Assembly: GCA_946221915.1 (NCBI GenBank)
Contig: CAMIKG010000001.1
Coordinates: 248,001-312,000, forward strand
Direction of reading: 5' to 3'
Source: an uncultured Erwinia sp.
Lineage (GTDB): Bacteria > Pseudomonadota > Gammaproteobacteria > Enterobacterales > Enterobacteriaceae
DNA length: 64,000 bases
The notes below the pieces were generated by a model, which did no database searches, was not told where the DNA came from, and saw only the letters and a list, made by a program, of their open reading frames with translations. Within the stretch, counting starts at the first letter, position 1. Every line of letters begins with the position of its first letter. Both the position numbers and the translations under genes were made by a program. Shown here one piece after another: positions 19,775-27,150 of the stretch.

Positions 19775-20814
19775 GCGAGCTGACACCCGCGCAGCAGCAG
19801 CAAAAGAAGCGTGTGTTTACCCTGTTTGCCATCATCATGCTGCTTGCCGCCTTGCTGGTAGTCGGCTGGTGGTGGTTCTTCGCCCGCAGCGTGGAAAGCA
19901 CCGATGATGCCTTTATCGACGGCCATCTGGCGCAGATTTCCGCGCAGGTGGATGGCCGCATTACGCGCATCGCGGTGCAGGATAACCAGCCGGTAAAGCG
20001 CGGCGATCTGCTGCTTGAGCTCGATCCGCGCGATCGGCAAATCGCGCTGGATAAAGCGCTGGCGGCGCGCAGCATCACTGAAGCGCGTATTGCGCAAACC
20101 CGCGCCGAGCTGACGGCGCTGGAAGCCAATATCGGCCAGGCGGAAGCCAATCTGCAACTGGCGGAAGTGGAGAGCCAGCGTGACCAGAAAGAGTATCAGC
20201 GCTACCGCAACTCCGGCAGCGCGGTGAGCCACAGCGATCTCGACGCCAAAGCGGCCAGCGCCAAAACCAGCGCCGCGACGCTGCAGGCGCAGCGCAAAAC
20301 GCTGAGCTATAACCAGGCGCAGCTGCTGAAGGCGCAGGCCACCCTGCAGGAGTATCAGGCGACGCTGCAGCAGGATGATGCCGAAATCGCCAGTGCGCGC
20401 CTGCAGCTAAGTTATACCCGCGTGACCGCACCGGCGGATGGGTATGTCACGAAGCGTACCGCCGAGGTAGGAAATACCATCAGCAGCGGCAGCACGCTGA
20501 TGTATGTGATTGGTCAGCATGTCTGGGTCACGGCGAATTTCAAAGAGACGCAGCTGGCGCATATGCGCCCCGGGCAGAGTGTGGAAGTGAGTATCGACGC
20601 CTGGCCGCAGCAGCGTTACCGCGCGAAAGTCGACAGCATTCAGCGCGGCACCGGCGCGGTGTTCAGCCTGTTACCGGCGGAAAATGCCACCGGTAACTAT
20701 GTGAAGATTGTCCAGCGCGTGCCGGTGAAGATCGTGTTCAGCGACGACGCGATTAATCATCTGCCGCTGGCGCCAGGCATGTCTGTGATCCCGTATGTCA
20801 GCGTACAACCCTGA
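19771..20814 (+). CDS. EmrA/HlyD-family periplasmic adaptor
   Basis: 347 residues: a short cytoplasmic tail, one membrane helix at about 13-36 (FAIIMLLAALLVVGWWWFF), a first lipoyl half (SAQVDGRITRIAVQDNQPVKRGDLLLELD), a long Ala/Gln/Glu-rich coiled coil (about 90-215) and a second lipoyl half with the beta-barrel region. This is the architecture of EmrA, which links an inner-membrane MFS pump to an outer-membrane TolC channel. It overlaps the upstream ABC gene by 4 nt and the MFS gene by 20 nt. No TolC-like channel gene is present, so a chromosomal TolC is presumably used. Confidence 0.92.
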   Translation: MSELTPAQQQQKKRVFTLFAIIMLLAALLVVGWWWFFARSVESTDDAFIDGHLAQISAQVDGRITRIAVQDNQPVKRGDLLLELDPRDRQIALDKALAARSITEARIAQTRAELTALEANIGQAEANLQLAEVESQRDQKEYQRYRNSGSAVSHSDLDAKAASAKTSAATLQAQRKTLSYNQAQLLKAQATLQEYQATLQQDDAEIASARLQLSYTRVTAPADGYVTKRTAEVGNTISSGSTLMYVIGQHVWVTANFKETQLAHMRPGQSVEVSIDAWPQQRYRAKVDSIQRGTGAVFSLLPAENATGNYVKIVQRVPVKIVFSDDAINHLPLAPGMSVIPYVSVQP

Positions 20815-22297
20815 TCTGCCGCGTTCGGCCGCCGGACGCCATAATCCCTGGCTGGTGGCGGTGGTGGCGTCCATCGCCACCTTTATGGAAGTGCTGGATA
20901 CCACCGTCGCCAGCGTCTCGCTGTACCATATCGCCGCCACGATGGGGGTGAGCTACAACGAAGCGCTATGGGTGATCACCAGCTATATCGTCGCCAATGC
21001 GCTGATCCTGCCGGTCAGCGGCTGGCTGGCGAATATGCTGGGACGCAAACGCTACTATATGATCAGCGTGGCGCTGTTTACCTTTGCCTCGCTGCTGTGC
21101 AGCATTGCGCCGACCCTGGAGTGGCTGATTCTGGCGCGCGTGCTGCAGGGCATTGGCGGCGGCGGGCTGGCGCCGGTCGAGCAGTCGATTCTGGTGGATT
21201 CGTTTAGCGAAAAGCAGCGTCCGCAGGCGTTTGCGCTGTATGGCGTGGCGGTGCTGCTCGCTCCGGCGATTGGGCCGCTGGTCGGTGGCTGGCTGACCAG
21301 CGCGCTGTCATGGCACTGGGTGTTTCTGATTAACCTGCCGGTTGGCCTGTTGTCGCTGCTGCTGTGTTACTGGCTGATTGACGAGCCGCCGCTGCTGGTG
21401 CAGGAGCGTAAACAGCGGCTGCGCAAGGGCATCCGCATTGACGGCATTGGTCTGCTGCTGATTGTGCTGGGTTTCGGCGCGCTGCAGTTGTGTCTCGATC
21501 GCTTTGATATTTACGACGGCTTCTCCTCGCCCTTTATTATTGTCACCGCCGTGCTGGCACTGCTGTGCCTCAGTTTTCTGCCGCTGTGGGAGTGGTATCA
21601 CCCGCGACCGATTCTGGATGTGCGGCTGTTTCTGCACCGCAACTTTGCCATTGGCGCAGCGCTGATGTTCCTGATTGGCCTGCTGATTGTCAGCACCACC
21701 CAGCTGCTGCCGCAGATGGCGCAGGAGCTGATGGGTTATGATGCCTGGACTGCCGGACTGACGCTGGGGGCGGGCGGGCTGTGCATTATGCTGGCGATGA
21801 TGGTCACCGGTGCGATAGCCAGTAAATTGCCGGTGCAGCGTTTTATGGTGGCGCTGGGGTTAGTGGTGGTGGCGTATGCGATGTGGCATTTCACCACGCT
21901 GTCGCTGCAGATCGATTTCGCCAGCCTGATGTGGGCGCGCGTACTGCAGGTGATTGGCTTGCCGCTGATTCTGATCCCGGTGGCGTCGCTGTCCTATCTT
22001 GGTCTGCCGGCGGAAAAGAGTAACGAAGCGTCGGCGCTGTCGACGCTGCTGCGTAACCTTGGCGGCAGTATTGGCATCGCCTGGGCGGTGAATTTGCTGC
22101 ATCAGCGCACCCATCTGCACTATGAACGGCTTGGCGAACATGTGACGCCCGCCACAACGCCGCTTAGTGCGCTGTCGTCGCTGGCGGATACGCTGTACCA
22201 GCAGGCGCGTATTATCAGTTATCTCGATATTTACTGGGTGATGGGCCTGGTGGCGCTGATGGTCGTGTGGCTGCCGCTGTTGTTCAGAGAGCGGTGA
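20795..22297 (+). CDS. EmrB-type MFS efflux pump (DHA2, about 14 TM)
   Basis: 500 residues, strongly hydrophobic throughout, with the DHA2 N-terminus (FMEVLDTTVASVSL), motif A-like GWLANMLGRKRYYM and the glycine-rich ARVLQGIGGGGLAPVEQSIL of the EmrB family. It pairs with the preceding adaptor to form a proton-driven tripartite exporter. It is the last gene of the synthetase operon, with no close gene for 310 bp. In this context it probably secretes the metallophore or an intermediate; a general drug-efflux role is the alternative. Confidence 0.92.
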   Translation: MSAYNPDLPRSAAGRHNPWLVAVVASIATFMEVLDTTVASVSLYHIAATMGVSYNEALWVITSYIVANALILPVSGWLANMLGRKRYYMISVALFTFASLLCSIAPTLEWLILARVLQGIGGGGLAPVEQSILVDSFSEKQRPQAFALYGVAVLLAPAIGPLVGGWLTSALSWHWVFLINLPVGLLSLLLCYWLIDEPPLLVQERKQRLRKGIRIDGIGLLLIVLGFGALQLCLDRFDIYDGFSSPFIIVTAVLALLCLSFLPLWEWYHPRPILDVRLFLHRNFAIGAALMFLIGLLIVSTTQLLPQMAQELMGYDAWTAGLTLGAGGLCIMLAMMVTGAIASKLPVQRFMVALGLVVVAYAMWHFTTLSLQIDFASLMWARVLQVIGLPLILIPVASLSYLGLPAEKSNEASALSTLLRNLGGSIGIAWAVNLLHQRTHLHYERLGEHVTPATTPLSALSSLADTLYQQARIISYLDIYWVMGLVALMVVWLPLLFRER

Positions 22298-22607
22298 GGG
22301 CGGCGAGGCGCTGGCGCAACGTTAAACGAACAAAATTTATTCTTCATTCTGTCCAGAGTTCCGGTTTGCCACATTTCAGGTTTACTGAAATATTGTCAGG
22401 CGGAACGCTGTCTCCTGGGGAGTTTTTTAACACGGTGACTACCCGTAGAGGGGCATGTTTGCGCCTGAATCGTGAGTGAATTTCCCGCCAGCCGTAAAAC
22501 TTTTTAACATTCCAGTGTCATTATTTTGCCTTCAGACAGCCACTTATGCCCCACATTTTGTTAACATTAAGGCAGTGATATTAACTAGCTTGATAACGAG
22601 ATGAATT
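22298..22607. other. Gene-free gap between the metallophore operon and the dipeptidase gene
   Basis: 310 bp without a convincing gene. A small dyad TTTCAG-N5-TACTGAAA-like sequence lies near 22374-22391, but I see no T-tract terminator for the exporter operon. The promoter of the dipeptidase gene should be here; I could not assign boxes with confidence. Confidence 0.5.
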
Positions 22608-23660
22608 GTGGGTGTGCTGAATCATATGCCAGTTTCACGGTTAACACCCGTCTTTGATGGCCATAACGATCTGCTGCTGCGTCTGTGGCTGGATGATGGC
22701 GCCGATCCAGTGGATCGTTTTCTGCATCAGCAACTGGACGGGCAGCTCGATTTTGCCCGTATGCAGCGTGGTGGCTTCGCGGGCGGCCTGTTTGCCGTTT
22801 TTGTGCCGCCAGCTTCGCTGATGCCGCAGCTTAAACCCGGCGCACCCGCACAACCGCACGATCCGCTGGCGATTACCCGCGCGCAAATCGGCCTGCTGCA
22901 TGAGATTGAAAGCCGGTCAGCAGGGCGGGCAAAGCTGTGCCGCACGGCGCAGGAGATTCTCTCCTGTATCGAGCAGGGCGTGCTGGCGCTGGTGCTGCAT
23001 ATCGAAGGCGCCGACGCTCTCGACAGCTCACTCGAACAGCTGGATGAATTTTATCAGGCGGGTCTGCGCAGCATCGGCCCGCTGTGGAATAACCCGAATC
23101 AGTTTGGCTATGGCGTGACGGGCGCATTTCCCGGCTCACCTGACAGCGGCGACGGCTTAACCGCGGCGGGGCTGGCATTGCTACACGCCTGCAACCGCAA
23201 AAAAATTCTGGTCGATCTGTCGCATATGAATGAGAAAGCCTTCTGGCAGGTGGCGCAGCACAGCAGCGCGCCGCTGGTGGCGACGCACTCCAATGCGCAT
23301 GCCCTGTGCGCACAACCTCGCAACCTGACGGATAAACAGCTGGCGGCGATTGGCGAAAGTCGCGGTTTTGTTGGCGTGAACTTCGGCAATGCGTTTCTGC
23401 GCGCGGATGGCAAGCGCGACGCCGATACGCCGCTCAGCGACATCATTCGCCACCTCGATTACCTGCTGACAAAACTGGGTGAGGAGGGCGTGGGCTTTGG
23501 TTCGGACTTTGATGGTATTTCGGTTCCTGCCGCGCTGGGCGATGTCGCCGGACTGCCGCGCCTGATAGCGGTGATGCGAGCTGCGGGCTATTCCCACGAA
23601 CTGATCGAAAAAATCTGCTGGCGCAACTGGCTGAACGTGCTGGCGCGCAGCTGGCAGTAA
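22608..23660 (+). CDS. Membrane dipeptidase (peptidase M19), pqq-linked
   Basis: 350 residues from GTG 22608 (AACGAG about 7 nt upstream); an in-frame ATG at 22626 starting MPVSRLTPVFDGHND is an alternative. The M19 metal-binding pattern is visible: DGHND near residue 19, a glutamate in HIEGADAL, HSNAHAL in the middle and GSDFDG near 300. There is no signal peptide, so it should be cytoplasmic, like most bacterial members. Family members hydrolyse dipeptides using two zinc ions. It lies about 260 bp upstream of pqqA on the same strand. A related ORF accompanies pqq genes in other bacteria, suggesting a role in clearing PqqA-derived peptides, which is unproven. Confidence 0.85.
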   Translation: MGVLNHMPVSRLTPVFDGHNDLLLRLWLDDGADPVDRFLHQQLDGQLDFARMQRGGFAGGLFAVFVPPASLMPQLKPGAPAQPHDPLAITRAQIGLLHEIESRSAGRAKLCRTAQEILSCIEQGVLALVLHIEGADALDSSLEQLDEFYQAGLRSIGPLWNNPNQFGYGVTGAFPGSPDSGDGLTAAGLALLHACNRKKILVDLSHMNEKAFWQVAQHSSAPLVATHSNAHALCAQPRNLTDKQLAAIGESRGFVGVNFGNAFLRADGKRDADTPLSDIIRHLDYLLTKLGEEGVGFGSDFDGISVPAALGDVAGLPRLIAVMRAAGYSHELIEKICWRNWLNVLARSWQ

Positions 23661-23917
23661 CGGCAAAAAAGGGTGGCAGTGAGCAAGGCGTTCAGCGCCT
23701 GGCCGCAGGCTCTGAGGTGGCGAGAATGCGCCTTACGAGTCGCGGTGCTGCGCCAGCGCAAGACGGCCAATAACCACAATAAATAAATGGTTCATTTGGT
23801 TCGTTTTAAGGAGTAACATCTGCGCCGCATTACAGCAATAATTTGACAACAAATAATTTGTCTGCCGCAATAATTAATCTGCGGCTTTTTTTATCAACCA
23901 GAAAGAGGAGTGGAAGT
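23661..23917 (+). promoter_or_regulatory. pqqA leader and promoter region
   Basis: 257 bp before pqqA. TTGACA occurs at 23843-23848, but a matching -10 at 16-18 bp is not obvious. AAGGAG at 23808-23813 is not followed by an ATG at a suitable distance. A GC hairpin with seven Ts lies just upstream of the pqqA ribosome-binding site (GAGGAG, 23905-23910). Confidence 0.5.
23864..23892 (+). terminator. Intrinsic-terminator-like hairpin in front of pqqA
   Basis: Arms GCCGCA (23864-23869) and TGCGGC (23880-23885) enclose a 10-nt AT loop and run straight into TTTTTTT. It ends only 12 nt before the pqqA Shine-Dalgarno sequence. It could terminate read-through from the dipeptidase transcript or act as a leader attenuator. 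Confidence 0.6.
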
Positions 23918-23995
23918 ATGAAAACCTGGACTAAACCTGCATTTGTTGATTTACGTCTTGGCTTAGAAGTGACTCTCTACATTTCTAACCGTTAA
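23918..23995 (+). CDS. pqqA: PQQ precursor peptide PqqA
   Basis: 25 codons, too short for routine ORF calls. ATG follows GAGGAG by 7 nt. The peptide ends FVDLRLGLEVTLYISNR, nearly identical to Klebsiella PqqA, with the essential Glu 17 and Tyr 21 in the E-x-x-x-Y spacing that PqqE crosslinks; both become PQQ carbons and nitrogens. It has two more N-terminal residues than the 23-residue Klebsiella form. A hairpin follows directly, which probably makes pqqA mRNA more abundant than the downstream genes. Confidence 0.97.
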   Translation: MKTWTKPAFVDLRLGLEVTLYISNR

Positions 23996-24000
23996 TACTG

Positions 24001-24029
24001 ATGCCCGCAGCCTGCTGTGGGCATTTTCT
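24001..24029 (+). terminator. Attenuator-type hairpin between pqqA and pqqB
   Basis: ATGCCCGCAG (24001-24010) pairs with CTGTGGGCAT (24015-24024), with one G-U pair and a 4-nt loop, and is followed by TTTTCTCTTTC. A leaky terminator here would let pqqA be expressed in excess over pqqBCDEF, as expected for a peptide substrate. Confidence 0.7.
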
Positions 24030-24050
24030 CTTTCTTTCACTGGTTTTGCT

Positions 24051-24962
24051 ATGCAGATTAACGTATTAGGTTCCGCGGCGGGCGGAGGATTTCCGCAGTG
24101 GAACTGCAACTGTGATAACTGCCAGGGCGTGCGCAACGGCACCATTAAAGCCAGCGCGCGTACTCAGTCGTCGATCGCCATCAGCGATAACGGCGCTGAC
24201 TGGGTGCTGTGTAACGCCTCGCCGGATATCAGCCAGCAGATTGCCGCCACACCATCTCTGATCAAGCATGGCGTGCTGCGCGGTACGGCGATTGGTTCGA
24301 TTATTCTTACCGATAGTCAGATTGACCACAGCGCTGGCCTGCTCAGTCTGCGTGAAGGCTGCCCGCATCAGGTGTGGTGCACGCCGGAAGTGCATCAGGA
24401 TCTGACCACCGGCTTCCCGGTATTTACCATGCTGTCACACTGGAACGGCGGCCTGGTGCACCATGCGATTACCCCCGCAGAGCCTTTCCAGGTGGCGGTG
24501 TGTCCGGCGCTGACCTTTACCGCCATTCCGCTGTTAAGCAATGCGCCGCCGTATTCGCAATATCGCGGCAGGCCGCTGCCCGGCCACAACGTCGCGCTGT
24601 TTATCGAAGACAGCCGCACGGGTAAATCGCTGCTGTATGCGCCAGGACTGGGCGAACCGGACGAGGCGCTGATGAGCTGGCTGCAGCGCGCCGACTGTCT
24701 GCTGATTGACGGCACTTTATGGCGCGATAACGAACTGGCGGCGACGGGCGTTGGGCGTAACACCGGCAAAGATATGGGCCATCTGGCGCTGGCCGAGAAG
24801 CAGGGGTTGATGGCGCTGCTGGCCTCGCTGCCTGCGGAACGCAAGATTCTTATCCATATTAATAATACCAATCCTATCCTTAATGAAGACTCCGCAGAGC
24901 GGCAGGCGCTGACTGAGCAGGGCATTGAAGTCAGCTGGGATGGGATGCAAATCGAACTGTAG
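24051..24962 (+). CDS. pqqB: PQQ biosynthesis protein PqqB
   Basis: 303 residues, the normal length. Metallo-beta-lactamase fold with the PqqB-specific N-terminus (LGSAAGGGFPQWNCNCDNCQG) whose cysteines bind structural zinc, and TDSQIDHSAGL as the altered metal-site loop. PqqB is thought to hydroxylate the crosslinked Glu-Tyr product before PqqC acts. It begins 55 nt after pqqA, beyond the hairpin, and is followed closely by pqqC. Confidence 0.96.
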   Translation: MQINVLGSAAGGGFPQWNCNCDNCQGVRNGTIKASARTQSSIAISDNGADWVLCNASPDISQQIAATPSLIKHGVLRGTAIGSIILTDSQIDHSAGLLSLREGCPHQVWCTPEVHQDLTTGFPVFTMLSHWNGGLVHHAITPAEPFQVAVCPALTFTAIPLLSNAPPYSQYRGRPLPGHNVALFIEDSRTGKSLLYAPGLGEPDEALMSWLQRADCLLIDGTLWRDNELAATGVGRNTGKDMGHLALAEKQGLMALLASLPAERKILIHINNTNPILNEDSAERQALTEQGIEVSWDGMQIEL

Positions 24963-24972
24963 GTTACCGAAC

Positions 24973-25737
24973 ATGAAGACATCATCGTCCGCCGTGCTGC
25001 TGACGCCAGCGGAATTTGAGCAGGCGCTGCGCGCCAGAGGCAGCTACTACCATATTTACCACCCGTACCACATCGCCATGCATAACGGTCAGGCGACGCG
25101 CGAACAAATTCAGGGCTGGGTGGCGAACCGCTTCTACTATCAGACCAGCATTCCGCTGAAAGATGCGGCGATTATGGCTAACTGCCCGGACCCGGATACC
25201 CGTCGCAAGTGGGTGCAGCGTATTCTCGACCACGATGGTTACGGCGGCAGCGAGGGCGGTATCGAAGCCTGGCTGCGTCTCGGCGAAGCGGTTGGACTGA
25301 ATCGCGAAGAACTGCTGTCAGAAAAACATGTGCTGCCTGGCGTGCGTTTCGCGGTGGATGCTTACGTGAATTTCGCCCGCCGCGCGGTGTGGCAGGAAGC
25401 GGCGTGCAGCTCGCTGACCGAACTGTTTGCTCCGCAGATCCATCAGGCACGTCTCGACAGCTGGCCACAGCACTATCCGTGGATTGAAGCGGAAGGCTAT
25501 GACTACTTCCGCAGCCGTCTGAGCCAGGCGAATCGCGATGTTGAGCATGGCCTGCAGCTGGCGCTGGAATACTGCAACACCGTGGATAAGCAGCAGCGGA
25601 TGCTGCAAATCCTGCAGTTTAAACTCGATATTCTGTGGAGCATGCTGGACGCAATGACCATGGCCTTTGAACTTAACCGCCCGCCGTATCACAGCGTGAC
25701 GCAGGATGCGGTGTGGCATACAGGACGCTTAGTGTGA
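24973..25737 (+). CDS. pqqC: Pyrroloquinoline-quinone synthase PqqC
   Basis: 254 residues from ATG 24973, 10 nt after the pqqB stop; an upstream in-frame codon would overlap pqqB needlessly. All-helical, cofactor-free oxidase fold; conserved stretches YYHIYHPYHIAMHNGQATREQIQGWVANRFYYQ and the histidine-rich core match the family. It performs the final ring closure and eight-electron oxidation to PQQ. The stop overlaps the pqqD start by one base (TGATG). Confidence 0.96.
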   Translation: MKTSSSAVLLTPAEFEQALRARGSYYHIYHPYHIAMHNGQATREQIQGWVANRFYYQTSIPLKDAAIMANCPDPDTRRKWVQRILDHDGYGGSEGGIEAWLRLGEAVGLNREELLSEKHVLPGVRFAVDAYVNFARRAVWQEAACSSLTELFAPQIHQARLDSWPQHYPWIEAEGYDYFRSRLSQANRDVEHGLQLALEYCNTVDKQQRMLQILQFKLDILWSMLDAMTMAFELNRPPYHSVTQDAVWHTGRLV

Positions 25738-26021
25738 TGGCTATTCAGCTTCAACAGATACCGGCATTCCGCCGTGGCTACCGCCTGCAGTGGGAACCGA
25801 CCCAGGATTGCCATGTGATCCTCTACCCGGAAGGGATGGCGAAACTGAACGAAACCGCCGCGCTGATTCTGCAGCAGGTGGATGGCAAAGCCTCCGTCGC
25901 GGCGATTATCGGTGACCTGAATCAGCAGTTCCCGGAAGCGGGCGGCGTCGACGACGATGTGGTCGAGTTTTTCGCTCAGGCGGCGGAACAGAAATGGATA
26001 ATTTATCGTGATCCCGCCTAA
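25737..26021 (+). CDS. pqqD: PQQ peptide chaperone PqqD
   Basis: 94 residues, starting at the ATG that overlaps the pqqC stop. A winged-helix RRE-type domain (FRRGYRLQWEPTQDCHVILYPEGMAKLNETAALIL) that binds PqqA and presents it to PqqE. Its 3' end overlaps pqqE by 14 nt, consistent with the PqqD-PqqE complex. Length and sequence are typical; it is a separate gene here, not fused to pqqC. Confidence 0.96.
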   Translation: MAIQLQQIPAFRRGYRLQWEPTQDCHVILYPEGMAKLNETAALILQQVDGKASVAAIIGDLNQQFPEAGGVDDDVVEFFAQAAEQKWIIYRDPA

Positions 26022-27150
26022 ACCTGCGGTGAAAGCACCGCTGTGGCTGCTGGCGGAGCTGACCTATCGCTGCCCCCTGCAGTGCCCGTACTGCTCCAAC
26101 CCGCTGGACTTTGCGCAGCAGGAGAAGGAGCTGACCACGGCGCAGTGGATCAAGGTGTTTGAGCAGGCGCGTGAGATGGGCGCGGTGCAGCTCGGTTTTT
26201 CCGGCGGGGAGCCGCTGGTGCGTAAAGACCTGCCCGAACTCATTCGCGCGGCGCGCGATCTCGGCTTCTACACCAATCTGATTACCTCCGGTATCGGCCT
26301 GACGCAGAAGAAAATCGATGCCTTTGCCGATGCCGGGCTGGACCATATTCAGATCAGTTTCCAGGCCAGTGACGAAACGCTGAATGCCGCGCTGGCGGGT
26401 TCGGCGAAAGCTTTCCAGCAGAAACTGGAGATGGCGAAAGCGGTGAAAGCCCATGGTTATCCGATGGTGCTGAATTTTGTGCTGCATCGCCACAATATCG
26501 ATCAGATCGACCGCATCATCGAACTCAGTATTGAGCTGGAAGCGGATGATGTGGAGCTGGCGACCTGTCAGTTCTACGGCTGGGCGCAGCTGAATCGTGA
26601 AGGGCTGCTGCCGACGCGCGAACAGATTGCGCGGGCGGAAGAGGTGGTGCAGCACTACCGCACAAAGATGGCGGACAAGGGCAATCTCGCCAATCTGCTG
26701 TTCGTTACGCCGGATTACTACGAAGAGCGGCCAAAAGGCTGTATGGGCGGCTGGGGGGCGATTTTCCTCAGCGTGACGCCAGAAGGGATGGCGCTGCCGT
26801 GCCACAGTGCGCGTCAGCTGCCGGTGGCGTTTCCGTCGGTGCTGGAGCATGACCTGAAGCATATCTGGTATGACTCGTTTGGCTTTAACAAGTACCGTGG
26901 CTACGACTGGATGCCTGAACCCTGCCGCTCCTGCAGCGAAAAAGAGCAGGATTTCGGCGGCTGCCGCTGTCAGGCGTTTATGCTGACCGGCAATGCCGAT
27001 AACGCCGACCCGGTATGCAGCAAATCGCCGCATCACGGCAAAATCATTGCCGCGCGCGAGCAGGCTAACTGCACCCATATGCAGATTAGCGAGCTGCAGT
27101 TCCGCAACCGCGCCAATTCGCAGCTGATCTATATGGGGCAGCCATCCTGA
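26008..27150 (+). CDS. pqqE: PqqA peptide cyclase PqqE (radical SAM)
   Basis: 380 residues from a GTG inside pqqD. The radical SAM motif CPLQCPYC lies at Cys 22, 26 and 29, and the C-terminal SPASM cysteines are present (CMGGWG, LPCHSA, CRSCSEKEQDFGGCRC), enough for auxiliary Fe-S clusters. PqqE makes the carbon-carbon bond between Glu and Tyr of PqqA, with PqqD as chaperone. The stop overlaps the pqqF start by one base, so pqqC to pqqF look translationally coupled. Confidence 0.97.
   Translation: MIPPKPAVKAPLWLLAELTYRCPLQCPYCSNPLDFAQQEKELTTAQWIKVFEQAREMGAVQLGFSGGEPLVRKDLPELIRAARDLGFYTNLITSGIGLTQKKIDAFADAGLDHIQISFQASDETLNAALAGSAKAFQQKLEMAKAVKAHGYPMVLNFVLHRHNIDQIDRIIELSIELEADDVELATCQFYGWAQLNREGLLPTREQIARAEEVVQHYRTKMADKGNLANLLFVTPDYYEERPKGCMGGWGAIFLSVTPEGMALPCHSARQLPVAFPSVLEHDLKHIWYDSFGFNKYRGYDWMPEPCRSCSEKEQDFGGCRCQAFMLTGNADNADPVCSKSPHHGKIIAAREQANCTHMQISELQFRNRANSQLIYMGQPS

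Noticed and set aside
22267..22479. 70-codon open frame after the MFS gene
   Set aside because: Begins inside the MFS gene in another frame, lacks a Shine-Dalgarno sequence and has no protein-like pattern.
23808..23846. Short leader peptide starting at CTG after AAGGAG upstream of pqqA
   Set aside because: Only nine codons with a rare start; no codon bias or amino-acid run suggesting attenuation. The AAGGAG may be chance.
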